Counted from the first letter of the stretch, positions 9,060 through 20,226 are shown. The stretch is 64,000 bases of DNA from Paraburkholderia sp. BL10I2N1 (GCF_004361815.1 NZ_SNWA01000001.1:3162001-3226000); one strand, 5' to 3'. Made by a program: numbers and translations. The notes: a model not told the origin generated them from the sequence alone.

Positions 9060-9602
9060 ATGAAAATCGCAAAGAACACCGTCGTGTCGGTCGCTTACAA
9101 GCTGTCGGATGCGCAGGGCAATCTGATTGAAGAAAGCGACGAGCCGATGGTCTATCTGCACGGCGGCTATGATGGCACGTTCCCCAAGATCGAGGAAGAG
9201 CTCGACGGTCATGAGCCGGGCTTCGAAACCCAGATCCAGCTCGAGCCAGCCGATGCCTTTGGCGAGTACGATCCCGAACTCGTCAAGATCGAGCCGCGCG
9301 ACCGCTTTCCTGAGCCGCTCGAAGTCGGCATGCAGTTCGAAGGCACACCTGAAGAGGGGGACGAAGACCTCGATTCGCTCATTTACACGGTGACCGATGT
9401 CGCCGAAGACAAGGTGGTGCTCGACGGCAACCATCCGCTCGCGGGCATGTCCCTGCGCTTCGCGCTGTCGGTAAAGGAAGTGCGCGAAGCAACCGAAGAC
9501 GAAATCCAGCACGAGCACGCGCACGGCGCAGATGGCCTCGAAGTTCTCGATGAAGATGATGACGATGCCGACGAAGGCAAGTCAGGGCCCACGCTGCACT
9601 GA
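9060..9602 (+). CDS. slyD: FKBP-type peptidyl-prolyl isomerase, SlyD-like
   Basis: 180 residues. An FKBP domain (AYKLSDAQGNLIEESDEPMV, HGGYDGTFPKIEEEL) is interrupted by the insert-in-flap chaperone domain (FGEYDPELVKIEPRDRFP), and the fold closes with HPLAGMSLRFALSVKEV. The C-terminal tail is acidic, with a few His (HEHAH) instead of the long metal-binding tail of E. coli SlyD. Cytoplasmic foldase/chaperone. The ATG at 9060 has a good ribosome site. Its 3' end overlaps the convergent metallophosphoesterase gene by 21 nt. Confidence 0.9.
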   Translation: MKIAKNTVVSVAYKLSDAQGNLIEESDEPMVYLHGGYDGTFPKIEEELDGHEPGFETQIQLEPADAFGEYDPELVKIEPRDRFPEPLEVGMQFEGTPEEGDEDLDSLIYTVTDVAEDKVVLDGNHPLAGMSLRFALSVKEVREATEDEIQHEHAHGADGLEVLDEDDDDADEGKSGPTLH

Positions 9603-10808
9603 ACTGGCGGATGCGCCGGCAGGAGCGGGTGAAGCATCCGTCCCGGCCGGCGCCGGCTGCTGTACCGGTGGCAGGTCGGAACCCGGCGACAACGACGGCA
9701 CCTCAGGCATCGAAGGTGTCGGCTCCTCGTGCATCGGTGCTGGCGGCAGGGCCGACGGAAGCGGCATGTTTTTCGGCACGTCGCGCACGGTCACCCGAAA
9801 TGGCGGCCGCCGCGCCATGTCCGCTTCAACCTCAATCCACTGATTCAACCGGTCGTGCGGCGCGAATGCGACGCGGGTCAGGTTCGTGACCTCAACACCC
9901 TTGTCATTGCGCAGCGGTTGATCGATCAGGAAGCCGCCGGGCGACCGCTCGTCATCGGCGTGAATGACGAGGATCGGCCCGCGAAAGGTCTGCGCGAGCT
10001 TCACGAGACTTCGTTTCAATTCCAGAAAGCCGTCGCGGCGCTGGTTGCGCGCAAAGCGCAACCACGAGAATCGCTCAGGCCGTTCGTAGCGTTCGGGATC
10101 GAAATCGCCCTGAATGAACACCACGACCGCACGCGCCTCGCGCCGTTTGGCATATTCCGCTGCATGCTCCAGCCAGAACGCATTGGCGACAACGCGGTCT
10201 TCGAATTCGCCATTGCGACCGCCGGCGTTCAGATAGTGGTTGTTCGGCGACGGCGCGTTGAGCGCGACGAACACTGTATCGCCGACTTGCCAGCGAACGT
10301 TCTCGCGATACGGATGAAAGCGCGAAACCTCGCTTTCGCGCGTGAGCGGAACCGGATTCTGGCCCATCGACGAAGCGTCGGAGAAAAGCGTCTGCCGTAG
10401 CAGGTCGAGACGCTCGACCGGGTCGTAGCCGCCCGCCTGGGCGGTGCCGCAATCGGCCCAGTCGTGCTGGCCGGGGACAAAGATCAGCGCCGGGCGGGCC
10501 GCTTCGAGCAACGTCTGTCGACTCTCGTACAGTGAGTCGCGGCACGGTTCCTTAGGCCCCTTCAGATTGCCGTCGTAGACGATGAACGAGACATCGCGCT
10601 CGCGGCCAATGGTTTCCAGCAGACGTTGAGTGTGTGCTTCGTCCGCGGGACTGTCGAGCGTGCCGCTGACAACCGCGAATGTGTATCGGGAGCCCGCCGC
10701 ATGCGCAGCCGGCGACGCATTCGCCAGCGTCAACGCCAGCGCAACGATCAGCACCGCACCGGCATGGCGCGGCCGCTGCGGATACCGGGTGCGATCAACG
10801 ATCCGCAT
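9582..10808 (-). CDS. Exported metallophosphoesterase-like protein with degenerate motifs
   Basis: 408 residues from the ATG at 10808 ([10 protein letters not shown]), which places a signal peptide ([20 protein letters not shown]) at the N-terminus. The fold resembles calcineurin-type phosphoesterases, but the metal motifs are altered: VYDGNLKG where GD-x2-D-x-G is expected, PGQHDW for GNHD, and VIHADDE in place of GH-x-H. The last ~90 residues are Pro/Ser/Ala-rich. It is probably periplasmic; catalytic activity is doubtful or divergent. The start overlaps the end of mutS by 14 nt, implying translational coupling. Confidence 0.75.
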   Translation of the reverse strand: MRIVDRTRYPQRPRHAGAVLIVALALTLANASPAAHAAGSRYTFAVVSGTLDSPADEAHTQRLLETIGRERDVSFIVYDGNLKGPKEPCRDSLYESRQTLLEAARPALIFVPGQHDWADCGTAQAGGYDPVERLDLLRQTLFSDASSMGQNPVPLTRESEVSRFHPYRENVRWQVGDTVFVALNAPSPNNHYLNAGGRNGEFEDRVVANAFWLEHAAEYAKRREARAVVVFIQGDFDPERYERPERFSWLRFARNQRRDGFLELKRSLVKLAQTFRGPILVIHADDERSPGGFLIDQPLRNDKGVEVTNLTRVAFAPHDRLNQWIEVEADMARRPPFRVTVRDVPKNMPLPSALPPAPMHEEPTPSMPEVPSLSPGSDLPPVQQPAPAGTDASPAPAGASASSVQRGP

Positions 10809-13491
10809 CCGTTGCGCCGGCCAGGTCTTGCAGTTCGTACAGCAGGTCGAGCGCATCACGCGGCCGTAGATTATCCACATCTATGGAGCGCAGGCGCTCG
10901 AGTGCCGGGTTTGGCGCTGCGGCCTCGGGCGTTGCCGGCTCGTCTTCCACATCTTCCAGTAACTGGGGCGCAGCGAACAGGTCGAGTTGCGGCGTGCCCT
11001 GCGTGACGGACTGCTGCTCCAGATACGCAAGATGCTTGCGTGCTGCCCGGATCACCGCGCCCGGCACGCCTGCCAGTTGCGCTACCTGCAGACCGTAGCT
11101 CTGGTTGGCCGGTCCTTCTTCGACGGCATGCAGGAATACGATGCCATGTCCATGTTCGACAGCCGACAGATGCACGTTCGCCGCCTGCGGAAACTCGCCA
11201 GGCAACTGCGTCAGTTCGAAGTAGTGCGTGGCGAACAGCGTTTGGCAACCGTTGTGCGCGAGCAGATGCCGTGCAATCGCCCATGCGAGTGCGAGCCCGT
11301 CGAATGTCGACGTGCCACGGCCGATTTCATCCATCAACACGAGGCTCTGCGGCGTCGCATCGTTCAGGATAGCCGCGGCTTCCGTCATTTCCACCATGAA
11401 CGTCGAGCGTCCGCCAGCAAGGTCGTCAGCGGCTCCGATGCGCGTGAAGATCCGATCGATCGGACCGAATCGCGCGCGTCGCGCCGGGACATAGCTGCCG
11501 ACGTAGGCCATCAGCGCGATCAGGGCAGTCTGCCGCATGAACGTCGACTTACCCCCCATGTTCGGGCCGGTGATCAGCAGCAGTCTGCGTTCGGGCGAAA
11601 GCGTGCAGTCGTTGGCGATGAACTGCTCGACCTGGGCTTCGACGACCGGATGGCGTCCCTGCTCGATTTCGATACCGGCTGTTTCAGAGAACGCCGGCGC
11701 GACCCAGTCGAGCGCGCGTGCACGTTCCGCGAATGCCGCGAGCAGATCCAGTTCCGCCAGGGCGCCAGCCACGCGCTGGCAGTCCGCGATAAACGGCAGC
11801 AGCGACTGAAGCAGCGTGTCATACAGTGCGCGCTCGCGCGCCAGTGCGCGTTCCTGTGCGGACAGCGCCTTGTCCTCGAAGGTCTTCAGTTCAGGCGTGA
11901 TGTAGCGCTCGGCATTCTTCAGTGTCTGACGGCGGCGGTAGTCGTCTGGCACCTTGTCCGTCTGGCCGCGCGTGACCTCGATGTAGAAGCCGTGAACCTT
12001 GTTGTATTCGACGCGCAGATTCGTGATGCCAGTGCGCGCACGTTCACGCGTTTCCAGGTCAATCAGGAACTGGCCGCAGTTTTCGGAGATATCACGTAGC
12101 TCGTCGAGTTCCGCGTCATAGCCACGCGCAATCACGCCGCCGTCGCGCACCATCGCAGCCGGCTCCGGCGCGACGGCGCGGCTGAGCAGCTCAACACATT
12201 CCTCCGGCGGTTCGAGCGAAAGGTGGATGCGCGCAAGCGACGCCGCGCCAGCAGTCAATGGTGCCAGCTGCGTGCGCAGTTCGGGCAGCGCGATAAACGT
12301 ATCGCGCAGGCTCGACAGATCGCGCGGACGCGCCGACAACAATGCGAGGCGCCCCGTAATCCGCTCGATGTCCGAGATCTGGCGCAGCGCGCTGCGCAAC
12401 GAATCGAGACTCGCACTGACAGGTGCGTCGAGCAACGCGCCTGTCGCCTGCTGGCGGGCCTGCGCGAGCGCGGTATCGCGCGGAGGATGGTGCAGCCAGT
12501 GACGCAGCAGCCGGCTGCCCATCGTCGTGCAGCAGGTGTCGAGCAGTGAGCAAAGGGTTGGCGATTCGGTGCCGCGTAGCGTTTCCGTCAATTCAAGGTT
12601 GCGACGTGTGGACGGGTCGAGCCCAATGAATTCGGACTCGGATTCGATCTTCAGGCTGCGTACATGGCGCAGTTGCTGACCTTGTGTCGCTGCCGCGTAG
12701 AGGAGCAGCGCGCCAGCCGCGCCGCAGGCGCTGGTCAGCGAGTGTGCGCCAAAGCCGTCGAGGCTCGCGACGTCCAACTGGTCGCACAGGCGCTGCGTGC
12801 CCGATGCGACATCGAAGTGCCATGCCGGCACATGCGTGAGCGCACCGGAGCCGGCTGCGGGAGACCGGTCCTCCCGGCCCGCAGGCGGATCGGCAACGAG
12901 GATTTCCGCAGGGCGGATGCGTTCAAGCGCGGCGGTCACTTGATCCGGCGCGACTTCCGTCAGACGGAGCGCGCCGCTTGCCAGATTGAGCCAGGCGAGC
13001 CCGATGGTGGTGGCAACACCTCGCCGGTTGTGCCCGACGCACATCGCCAGCAGATAGACATCGTTCTTGTCCGAAAGCAGTGCGGCATCGGTCAGCGTAC
13101 CCGGCGTCACGACCCGCATCACTTTGCGCTCGACGGGACCTTTTGATGTTGCCGGATCGCCAACCTGTTCGCAGATCGCCACCGACTCGCCGAGCTTCAC
13201 AAGCTTCGCGAGATATTGTTCGACGGCGTGATGCGGCACGCCGGCCATCTTGATCGGATTGCCGGCCGATGCACCGCGCTGCGTCAGCGTGAGATCGAGG
13301 AGGCGCGCGGCTTTTTCCGCGTCCTCGAAAAACAGCTCGTAGAAGTCGCCCATCCGGTAGAACACGAGCGTGCCCGGATGCTCCGACTTGATGCGCAGAT
13401 ACTGCTGCATCATTGGCGTGTGCTGTGCGGTTGTGTCGACGCTTTCGACAGTTTCGACAGTTTCTTTAGCTGCTGCGATTGGAGTGTCCAT
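10795..13491 (-). CDS. mutS: DNA mismatch repair protein MutS
   Basis: 898 residues from the ATG at 13491 ([10 protein letters not shown]). The mismatch-reading motif GDFYELF has F50 and E52 as Phe-x-Glu. The ATPase domain has Walker [10 protein letters not shown] at 642-650 and Walker B LVLMDE ending at 722, followed by [10 protein letters not shown] consensus beta-clamp-binding motif QLDLF is at 835-839, before the C-terminal tetramerisation segment. MutS recognises base mismatches and recruits MutL; mutL is not in the window. The downstream phosphoesterase gene overlaps by 14 nt. Confidence 0.98.
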   Translation of the reverse strand: MDTPIAAAKETVETVESVDTTAQHTPMMQQYLRIKSEHPGTLVFYRMGDFYELFFEDAEKAARLLDLTLTQRGASAGNPIKMAGVPHHAVEQYLAKLVKLGESVAICEQVGDPATSKGPVERKVMRVVTPGTLTDAALLSDKNDVYLLAMCVGHNRRGVATTIGLAWLNLASGALRLTEVAPDQVTAALERIRPAEILVADPPAGREDRSPAAGSGALTHVPAWHFDVASGTQRLCDQLDVASLDGFGAHSLTSACGAAGALLLYAAATQGQQLRHVRSLKIESESEFIGLDPSTRRNLELTETLRGTESPTLCSLLDTCCTTMGSRLLRHWLHHPPRDTALAQARQQATGALLDAPVSASLDSLRSALRQISDIERITGRLALLSARPRDLSSLRDTFIALPELRTQLAPLTAGAASLARIHLSLEPPEECVELLSRAVAPEPAAMVRDGGVIARGYDAELDELRDISENCGQFLIDLETRERARTGITNLRVEYNKVHGFYIEVTRGQTDKVPDDYRRRQTLKNAERYITPELKTFEDKALSAQERALARERALYDTLLQSLLPFIADCQRVAGALAELDLLAAFAERARALDWVAPAFSETAGIEIEQGRHPVVEAQVEQFIANDCTLSPERRLLLITGPNMGGKSTFMRQTALIALMAYVGSYVPARRARFGPIDRIFTRIGAADDLAGGRSTFMVEMTEAAAILNDATPQSLVLMDEIGRGTSTFDGLALAWAIARHLLAHNGCQTLFATHYFELTQLPGEFPQAANVHLSAVEHGHGIVFLHAVEEGPANQSYGLQVAQLAGVPGAVIRAARKHLAYLEQQSVTQGTPQLDLFAAPQLLEDVEDEPATPEAAAPNPALERLRSIDVDNLRPRDALDLLYELQDLAGATDADR

Positions 13492-13605
13492 CCAGAATGT
13501 CTTGCGTTGGTGTTCAGGGCGTGAGTTTAACTCGCCTGCGCCGTGTGTGAACCTGGCCGGATGGCCTGGCCGCATTGCCAGGGCGCGCGCTACCGAAGCG
13601 CCGCG

Positions 13606-14904
13606 CTATTCTTCGACCAGCGCGCGCATGTCCACCGTGCGCGCGTTCACTGCGCCGCGGCGTTTTGCCAGCCACATCATGAACGTGATGAAGGTGCCGA
13701 ACACGACGATGATCCACTGCACGGGTATCTTTGCCGTCAGCATCACTGCGTAGGCACCGAGCATCAGTAGCACGGCCAGATTCTGGTTGAAGTTCTGGAC
13801 AGCGATCGAATGCCCGGCGGAAAGCAGTGTCGCGCCGCGGTGCTGCAGGATCGCGTTCATCGGCACGATGAAGAAGCCCGAGAGGGCGCCGAGCAGGATC
13901 ATCAGTGGATAGGCGAGCACGATATAGACAGGCGCGACGAACGGCCCGATCTTGATGCCCATGCCGGCCGGGAACAGCCCTTTGCTGTAGAACGCCATGG
14001 CGATCGCCACTGCGCCAGTCACGATGCCGATTGGCAGCACGCGCAGCGAACTACGCAACGGGATCCATGCCGCCGCAGCCGCCGCGCCCACCGCGATACC
14101 CAGCCCTGTGACGCCCTGCATCACCGCCGCTTTCGATAGCGACAGGCCGAGGTTCGCGTCGGCCCATTTGAGCACCAGCAGTTGCAGCGTGACAGCGCCG
14201 CCCCACATGAGCGTCGTGACCCAGAGCGCGATCTGGGCCAGCTTGTCGGCCCACAGCACGTTGAAGCACTGCGCAAAATCGCCGACGAGTTTGCCCGGCT
14301 CGACAAGACGGTTCGGATAACGCGCGCCGGTATCGGGAATGCCGACGTTGATCGCCGCGGCGATCGCGTAGGTGATCATCACGGCGAGCATCGCAAGATC
14401 GGCGGCCGAGTGGATCAGCGGCAGGTGAGCATGGGCGACGAACCTCGTCGCATAGGTGCTGATGAGGACGCCGCCAAGCATCGTGCCGACGATCGTCGAC
14501 AGCACGGTTGCCGATTCGAGCCACGCATTCGCGGCGACAAGTTTTTCGGCCGGCAGCAGTTCCGTCAGGATGCCGTACTTCGCCGGCGAATACGCGGCGG
14601 CGCCGAAACCGACGACGCCATACGCGATCATCGGATGGACGCCCACAATCATCATCAGGCAGCCAATCGCCTTCAGCGCGTTGGAGACGAACATCACGTG
14701 GCGCTTTTGCAGCGCGTCGGCGAAGGCGCCTACGAACGGCGCGAGCAGCACGTACGAGATTGTAAAAAAGATTTGCAAAAGCGGCGTGATCCAGGCCGGC
14801 GACCGGATCGCGGCGAGCAACGCAATCGCGGCGATCAGCAGCGCGTTATCGGCCAGGGACGACACAAACTGTGCCGCAATGATGGTGTAGAAGCCTTTTT
14901 TCAT
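13606..14904 (-). CDS. lplT: LplT-like lysophospholipid transporter (copy 1), MFS
   Basis: 432 residues from MKKGFYTIIAAQFVSSLADN at 14904, with about 12 hydrophobic segments. Matches LplT, the inner-membrane flippase that returns lysophospholipids to the cytoplasm for re-acylation. Conserved blocks include FGAAAYSPAKYGILTELLP and GHSIAVQNFNQNL. In E. coli lplT is coupled to the acyltransferase gene aas; no aas is seen here. A clearly related copy lies at 58012-59319. The gene is upstream of mutS on the same strand, with 114 nt between them. Confidence 0.88.
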   Translation of the reverse strand: MKKGFYTIIAAQFVSSLADNALLIAAIALLAAIRSPAWITPLLQIFFTISYVLLAPFVGAFADALQKRHVMFVSNALKAIGCLMMIVGVHPMIAYGVVGFGAAAYSPAKYGILTELLPAEKLVAANAWLESATVLSTIVGTMLGGVLISTYATRFVAHAHLPLIHSAADLAMLAVMITYAIAAAINVGIPDTGARYPNRLVEPGKLVGDFAQCFNVLWADKLAQIALWVTTLMWGGAVTLQLLVLKWADANLGLSLSKAAVMQGVTGLGIAVGAAAAAAWIPLRSSLRVLPIGIVTGAVAIAMAFYSKGLFPAGMGIKIGPFVAPVYIVLAYPLMILLGALSGFFIVPMNAILQHRGATLLSAGHSIAVQNFNQNLAVLLMLGAYAVMLTAKIPVQWIIVVFGTFITFMMWLAKRRGAVNARTVDMRALVEE

Positions 14905-15065
14905 GAAGCGGAGCGGAGCGCCCAACGAGCAGCTTCGAGAGCGGGACGGCGGTGAAGGACTGAAGGGCGCAGTCTATCCCTTTAACGCGTGAGCCGCGTC
15001 GGGCTATACACCTTCCATGCTTTCATCCGACACCGCGAGACATCCACTGGGGGACGCAGCCACAA

Positions 15066-15092
15066 CAAAAAAGCGGCCGGAGCCGCTTTTTT
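15066..15092. terminator. Bidirectional intrinsic terminator
   Basis: AAAAAAGCGGC - CGGA - GCCGCTTTTTT forms a near-perfect hairpin. It lies just beyond the suhB stop (15103, minus strand), so it terminates suhB. Confidence 0.88.
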
Positions 15093-15102
15093 AGTTCGAG
15101 CA

Positions 15103-15906
15103 TCAGGCCGTCTTCTGCTTTGTGCGGCTGTATTTGGTGAGGATCGGCACCATCTGCGCGTAAATCTTCGGATTGCCCGCGACGATTTCCCCGACGTGCA
15201 GGAACTCCGAGTCACCCGTGTAATTGCCGACGAGGCCGCCGGCTTCGGTGATCAGCAGGCTGCCTGCTGCCATGTCCCATGCCTTGAGACCCTGTTCGAA
15301 GAAGCCGTCCATGCGGCCTGCCGCGACGTTGGCCAGATCGAGCGCGGCCGCACCCGGGCGCCGCAGGCCTGCGCAGGCGACGGTCATGTCGTCGAAGAGG
15401 CGTCCGTATTCCTTGAGGCCGTCTTTTTCCCTGAACGGGAAGCCGGTGCCGATCAGGCCGTCCGCAAGACGGTCGCGGCGGCCGACGCGGATGCGTCGAT
15501 CGTTCAGGAAAGCACCACGGCCACGCGAGGCGGTGAACAGATCGTTGCGGGTCGGGTCGTAGACGACGGCCTGCGTAACAATGCCCTTGTGCGCCAGCGC
15601 GATCGACACGCAGTAGTACTGGAAGCCGTGGATGAAGTTCGTGGTGCCGTCGAGCGGATCGATGATCCACAGGAATTCCGACTCGTTGTCGGATTCGCCG
15701 GATTCTTCGGCGAGGATCGCGTGATCGGGGTAGGCGGTCTTCAGCGTATCGATGATCGCGGCTTCGGACGCTTTGTCGACCTCCGTGACGAAATCGTTGT
15801 GCTGCTTCTTGCTGACCTGGACGAGGTCGAGATCGAGCGATGCGCGGTTGATGATCTGTCCACCGCGTCGCGCGGCCTTGACAGCGATATTGAGCATGGG
15901 ATGCAT
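15103..15906 (-). CDS. suhB: Inositol monophosphatase family protein SuhB
   Basis: 267 residues from the ATG at 15906 ([16 protein letters not shown]). Metal-dependent phosphatase motifs are present: [20 protein letters not shown] (metal ligands) and [18 protein letters not shown]. coli SuhB dephosphorylates inositol-1-phosphate and also acts in rRNA antitermination with Nus factors. Divergent from trmJ. Confidence 0.95.
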   Translation of the reverse strand: MHPMLNIAVKAARRGGQIINRASLDLDLVQVSKKQHNDFVTEVDKASEAAIIDTLKTAYPDHAILAEESGESDNESEFLWIIDPLDGTTNFIHGFQYYCVSIALAHKGIVTQAVVYDPTRNDLFTASRGRGAFLNDRRIRVGRRDRLADGLIGTGFPFREKDGLKEYGRLFDDMTVACAGLRRPGAAALDLANVAAGRMDGFFEQGLKAWDMAAGSLLITEAGGLVGNYTGDSEFLHVGEIVAGNPKIYAQMVPILTKYSRTKQKTA

Positions 15907-16194
15907 GAGCCGGAATCCTTGTGCCGGACGGCCGCTGCGGCTGCCCGGTAATAGCTGTAAACAACCGGAACGTACGCGTTGAGCGGGATCAGGCACGCGT
16001 TCCGTCGACGGAGACGAATTGAAGAAGAGCGGGGCGCACGTTCGAAGACGGCGCGAAACTCCTGATTTTACCCGAGTCTGGCCCGCTCCGGCGGCGAACG
16101 GCCGCGGCCACCTTTCGCGCTGCCTTACAAAACCGGATCACCCGGTGGCGGTTGGGGCTACCATATTGATTCTTCAGTTCGTCAATTGTTATCC

Positions 16195-17022
16195 GTGACC
16201 GAATCACCGTATCCGTCTTCTCTTTCTTCCCGCGACACGTCTGCCGAATGCACCGGGCCGGTGCGCGGCGGTTTCACGTCGACGCGCTTCGTGCTGGTCG
16301 AGCCCAGTCATCCGGGCAACGTCGGTGCCGCGGCGCGGGCGCTGAAAACAATGGGGTTTTCGCGCCTCGTGCTGGTCGCGCCGCGCGTCCCGAATGTGCA
16401 GAACGATCCGGAAGCCGTCGCCATGGCGAGCGGTGCCGACGACGTGCTCGCGTCGGCTCACGTCGTTCCTTCACTCGCCGATGCGCTGAACGGCGTGCAC
16501 TGGTCGATTGCGCTGACGGCACGCGCGCGCGAATACGGGCCGCCCCAACTCGCCCCGCGCGAAGCCGGAGCGCAGGCACGCGAACACGCCGCACACGGCG
16601 AGATCGCGCTCGTGTTCGGCAACGAGCGCACGGGCCTGGCGAACGAAGACGTCGAGCGCTGCAGCGTTCTCGCGCATATTCCTGCCAATCCTGCGTACAG
16701 TTCGCTGAACCTGGCCCAAGCTGTACAGGTGCTGTCGTATGAACTGCGGATGGCCTATCTTGACCACATCGATAGCGGCAGCGGCTTCCAGACGGGCGCT
16801 CCTGCCAGTGCGCGCGCTGCCAGCGACGAGATCGAGCGTATGTACGTTCATCTGGAAAACGCGCTGATCGCCCTGGATTTTCTCGATCCGGGCAACCCGA
16901 AGAAACTGATGTCGCGGCTGCGACGGCTGTTCGCGCGCTCGGGGCTGGAGCGTGAGGAAGTCAACATCGTGCGCGGCATCGCCAAACACATCCTGCTGAA
17001 GGTGAAGCCCCAGGAAAAGTAG
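16195..17022 (+). CDS. trmJ: tRNA (cytidine/uridine-2'-O-)-methyltransferase TrmJ
   Basis: About 275 residues. SPOUT-class methyltransferase: [19 protein letters not shown] at the N-terminus, then the knot motifs [14 protein letters not shown] and [17 protein letters not shown] helical C-terminal extension (about 190-275) is typical of TrmJ and separates it from TrmL. It methylates the 2'-O of position 32 in tRNAs. I chose GTG at 16195; TTG at 16186 is an equally open alternative, and neither has a clear Shine-Dalgarno. Confidence 0.9.
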   Translation: MTESPYPSSLSSRDTSAECTGPVRGGFTSTRFVLVEPSHPGNVGAAARALKTMGFSRLVLVAPRVPNVQNDPEAVAMASGADDVLASAHVVPSLADALNGVHWSIALTARAREYGPPQLAPREAGAQAREHAAHGEIALVFGNERTGLANEDVERCSVLAHIPANPAYSSLNLAQAVQVLSYELRMAYLDHIDSGSGFQTGAPASARAASDEIERMYVHLENALIALDFLDPGNPKKLMSRLRRLFARSGLEREEVNIVRGIAKHILLKVKPQEK

Positions 17023-17246
17023 GGCCTCTGGCGGCCATTGCTGCCGTCGCGGGCCTTCGCGGTGCGTCGTGCGCCTGCCGCCTGCGACGACCTTGCCGGG
17101 AACGAGGGCATCCAGGCAGCTTTTGCGCAATCCACCTACAATCCCTCAAACGTCATAAGCAAAGCTGCGAAACCGCGTTTTTGCAAGCAGCCCGTCGATG
17201 CCGGTGTCCGGCCGCGACGGTTTACCCCCACGTCAGCCTGATTGCC

Positions 17247-18029
17247 ATGTTCACGAGACTTCGCGAAGACATCGCCACGATCCGCGAGCGCGACCCCGCC
17301 GCCCGCAGCGCCTGGGAAGTCCTCACGTGTTATCCGGGTCTGCACGCGCTCGTGCTGCACCGCTTTGCGCACGCGTGCTGGCAGGCGAAGCATCGCTGGA
17401 TCGCGCGGTTCGTCTCTCAGATGGCGCGCTTTCTAACCGGCATCGAGATTCATCCGGGTGCAACTGTCGGGCGGCGCGTGTTCATCGATCACGGCATGGG
17501 CGTCGTCGTGGGAGAGACGGCCGAGATCGGCGATGACTGCACGATCTACCAGGGCGTGACGCTCGGCGGCACGTCGCTCACGCGCGGCGCAAAACGGCAC
17601 CCGACGCTCGAACGTGGCGTGATCGTCGGTGCGGGTGCGAAGGTGCTGGGTGGTTTCACGATCGGCGCAGAAGCGAAGATCGGCTCGAATGCCGTGGTCG
17701 TCAAGCCGGTGCCGGCGGGCGGCACGGCGGTCGGCAATCCCGCGCGGATCATCGCGCCGGCTGCAGCGAGCGGCGAAGCAGCAAAGCCGGTACCCGGGCG
17801 CACCGCCTTTTGCGCGTACGGCATCACGCCGAATGCGGACGATCCGGTATCGCTGGCGATTCACGGTTTGATCGATCATGCGGCGACCCAGACGCAACGT
17901 ATCGACGAAGTGGTCGCCGCGCTCGAGCGCCTCGGGGCGAGCCTCGACGCGCTGCACGGCGCGGATGCGGCGCTGGTCGATCTGCGCAGGCTGTCAGCGG
18001 CGATTGAAGGGAAGGTTACGGAGAGTTGA
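17247..18029 (+). CDS. cysE: Serine O-acetyltransferase
   Basis: 260 residues from the ATG at 17247 ([20 protein letters not shown]). The N-terminal helical domain is followed by left-handed beta-helix hexapeptide repeats ([41 protein letters not shown]), which include the catalytic His region. It makes O-acetylserine from serine and acetyl-CoA, the first step of cysteine synthesis. The C-terminal ~80 residues after the beta-helix carry an extra helical tail. Convergent with lpxH. Confidence 0.95.
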   Translation: MFTRLREDIATIRERDPAARSAWEVLTCYPGLHALVLHRFAHACWQAKHRWIARFVSQMARFLTGIEIHPGATVGRRVFIDHGMGVVVGETAEIGDDCTIYQGVTLGGTSLTRGAKRHPTLERGVIVGAGAKVLGGFTIGAEAKIGSNAVVVKPVPAGGTAVGNPARIIAPAAASGEAAKPVPGRTAFCAYGITPNADDPVSLAIHGLIDHAATQTQRIDEVVAALERLGASLDALHGADAALVDLRRLSAAIEGKVTES

Positions 18030-18100
18030 GCGCGCCGGCTGGGTCGGTGCCCTGTGGGTGTGTCGTCGCGTTGACGGCGCATATTCTGCGTACCCGCGTT

Positions 18101-18925
18101 TTATCCCCCGGAGCGGAAGAGCGGACTCCAGTCCAGCGGCAAGGTCTTGATGCCCTCGGCGTCGATGCGTAGATAGCCGCCGCGTCGCTCGCCATGATCG
18201 AGGTCCCAGTCCGGCAGCACCCAGCGCGTGCCGTCAGTTTCCTTGTGGCGTGCGGGGCGGTGCGTATGACCGTGAATCATCGTCGCCGTGCGAGTCTTCC
18301 TGAACAGCTTTGCCACGCCCTCGCGGGTCACGTCATACTTTGGCGATACCGGGCGCATGCGACCTTCCTCGCTGGCTGAACGCATCCGTTCGGCCAACGC
18401 GCGGCGCCATCTGTACGGCCACGCCAGAAACAGCAACTGCATGGCGCGGTTGCGCGCAAACCGGCGAAACAGCTGATACCCACGATCGGCCGTGCAAAGC
18501 CCATCGCCGTGTGCGACCGCGACGCGCGTGCCAAAAGCCGTGATCACATAGGGGTCGGGCAGCCAGATTGCGCCGGCCGCTTTCATGAAGCGTTTGCCGA
18601 GCAGAAAGTCCCGGTTGCCGTGCATGATGTAGAGCGCGATACCGCGTTCCGACAGGGTATGCAGCAGCGCGGTCATGCGCGCGACGAACGGCTCGGCCAG
18701 CATGTCGTCGCCGATCCAGTACTCGAACAGGTCGCCGAGAATGAAAACCGAATCGGCCTGCTCAGCCGTGAACCGGATGAAGTGCTCGAACGCGGCGACC
18801 GTGCGCGGAATCGCCTCGCTCAGATGAAGATCGGAGAGGAAAAAAAACGGGCGCGCGGCGTGTGGGCGTTTGCCCTCGCCAGGCACGCCCGCAGCGACGC
18901 TTCGCAGCGGCGTTTCTTGCAGCAT
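18101..18925 (-). CDS. lpxH: UDP-2,3-diacylglucosamine diphosphatase
   Basis: 274 residues. Metallophosphoesterase of lipid A synthesis, cleaving UDP-2,3-diacylglucosamine to lipid X. All metal motifs are present in order: FFLSDLHLSE, GDLFEYWIGDD, HGNRDFLLG and MIHGHTHRP. The first ~25 residues precede the core and may be partly untranslated if a later start is used. It lies downstream of two cyclophilin genes on the same strand, a pairing seen in Burkholderiaceae. Confidence 0.95.
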   Translation of the reverse strand: MLQETPLRSVAAGVPGEGKRPHAARPFFFLSDLHLSEAIPRTVAAFEHFIRFTAEQADSVFILGDLFEYWIGDDMLAEPFVARMTALLHTLSERGIALYIMHGNRDFLLGKRFMKAAGAIWLPDPYVITAFGTRVAVAHGDGLCTADRGYQLFRRFARNRAMQLLFLAWPYRWRRALAERMRSASEEGRMRPVSPKYDVTREGVAKLFRKTRTATMIHGHTHRPARHKETDGTRWVLPDWDLDHGERRGGYLRIDAEGIKTLPLDWSPLFRSGG

Positions 18926-19034
18926 TGAAGGTGCCTGTTATGGTGCAGCGTTATCCGGGTAGTTGATTTTGCCTCACCGGTTGTTCAGCAAACCTGGGCG
19001 GCCGGCGGAACAACCGGGTGATTCGATACTATGA

Positions 19035-19529
19035 TTACTCGACAATAATCGCTTTTTCGATGATTACGTCGTCGACGGGCACATCCTGATGGAAGCCCTT
19101 CGAACCCGTCTTCACCTTCCGGATGGCGTCGATGACGTCGAGACCTTCGACGACCTTGCCGAACACCGCGTAGCCCCAGCCCTGCGGCGTCGGCGACGAG
19201 TGGTTCAGGAAGTCGTTGTCGTTCACGTTGATGAAGAACTGGGCGGTTGCCGAGTGCGGGTCGTTCGTGCGTGCCATCGCGAGCGAGCCCTTGACGTTCT
19301 TCAGGCCATTATTCGCTTCATTCGTGATCGGTGCATCGGTCGGCTTCTGCTTCATGCCCGGCTCGAAACCGCCGCCCTGGATCATGAAGCCGTCGATGAC
19401 ACGGTGGAACACCGTGTTGTCATAATGACCGGCCTTCACATAGTTGAGAAAGTTCTCAACCGACTTCGGCGCTTTTTCGGCGTCCAGTTCGATCTTGATG
19501 ACGCCGTGGTTCGTATGCAGTTCGACCAT
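19035..19529 (-). CDS. ppiB: Cytoplasmic cyclophilin-type peptidyl-prolyl isomerase B
   Basis: 164 residues without signal peptide. Cyclophilin core [18 protein letters not shown] and [23 protein letters not shown]; it lacks the Trp of cyclosporin-sensitive forms. Cytoplasmic protein foldase. It is 72 nt downstream of the exported paralogue ppiA. Confidence 0.95.
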   Translation of the reverse strand: MVELHTNHGVIKIELDAEKAPKSVENFLNYVKAGHYDNTVFHRVIDGFMIQGGGFEPGMKQKPTDAPITNEANNGLKNVKGSLAMARTNDPHSATAQFFINVNDNDFLNHSSPTPQGWGYAVFGKVVEGLDVIDAIRKVKTGSKGFHQDVPVDDVIIEKAIIVE

Positions 19530-19601
19530 GATGGATCCTTTTGACTGACAGGTGAGTGGAGGGCGCGGATGGCGAAACGACCGGTCCGCGCCGGGGCGCG
19601 C

Positions 19602-20183
19602 TTATTTGCTGACGATGGTTGCCGACTCGATCACGATCTGTTTTTGCGGCACGTCGCCCATCGGGCCGCGGTTCGTCGTGGGCGTACCTTCGATCTTCTT
19701 CACGACATCCATGCCCGACGTGACCTTGCCGAACACGGCATAACCGTTGCCGTCCGGATTCGGGTAATCGAGGCCGGCGTTGTCGACGGTGTTGATGAAG
19801 AACTGTGCGGTTGCCGAATTCGGATCGCTCGTGCGTGCCATCGCAATCGTGCCAGTGGTGTTCTTCAGGCCAGTGCGGCTCTCGAGCGGAATCGGCGCGC
19901 GCGTCGGCTTCTCGGCGAAGCTGGTTGTGTAGCCGCCGCCCTGGATCATGAAACCTGGAATTACACGATGGAAGATCGTGCCGCTGTACTGGCCGGATTT
20001 CACGTAGTCGAGGAAGTTCGCGACCGTCTTCGGCGCTTTCTCAGGATACAACTCGACGCGGATGTCGCCTTCCGATGTCTTGAAGAGGACGGACGGATGC
20101 GCGGCCTGTGGCGCGGACTGGGCAAAAACGGGCGCGTTCGCGATCAGGGAGGCGCTGCCGAGCGCCAACATCAACCATTTCAT
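19602..20183 (-). CDS. ppiA: Periplasmic cyclophilin-type peptidyl-prolyl isomerase A
   Basis: 193 residues from the ATG at 20183. MKWLMLALGSASLIANAPVFAQ is a signal peptide cleaved after AFA/VFA-Q. The cyclophilin domain has [19 protein letters not shown] and [19 protein letters not shown]. Periplasmic counterpart of the neighbouring ppiB; the two probably arose by duplication. The TPR gene lies just upstream with 43 nt between. Confidence 0.94.
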   Translation of the reverse strand: MKWLMLALGSASLIANAPVFAQSAPQAAHPSVLFKTSEGDIRVELYPEKAPKTVANFLDYVKSGQYSGTIFHRVIPGFMIQGGGYTTSFAEKPTRAPIPLESRTGLKNTTGTIAMARTSDPNSATAQFFINTVDNAGLDYPNPDGNGYAVFGKVTSGMDVVKKIEGTPTTNRGPMGDVPQKQIVIESATIVSK

Positions 20184-20226
20184 GAAAATCCTCTGGGTGG
20201 AAAAAACGGGTTCGCGGATTGCGCGT

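Noticed and set aside
10795..10880. Upstream starts of the phosphoesterase (up to 10880)
   Set aside because: They lie deep inside mutS and break the signal peptide; the ATG at 10808 fits better.
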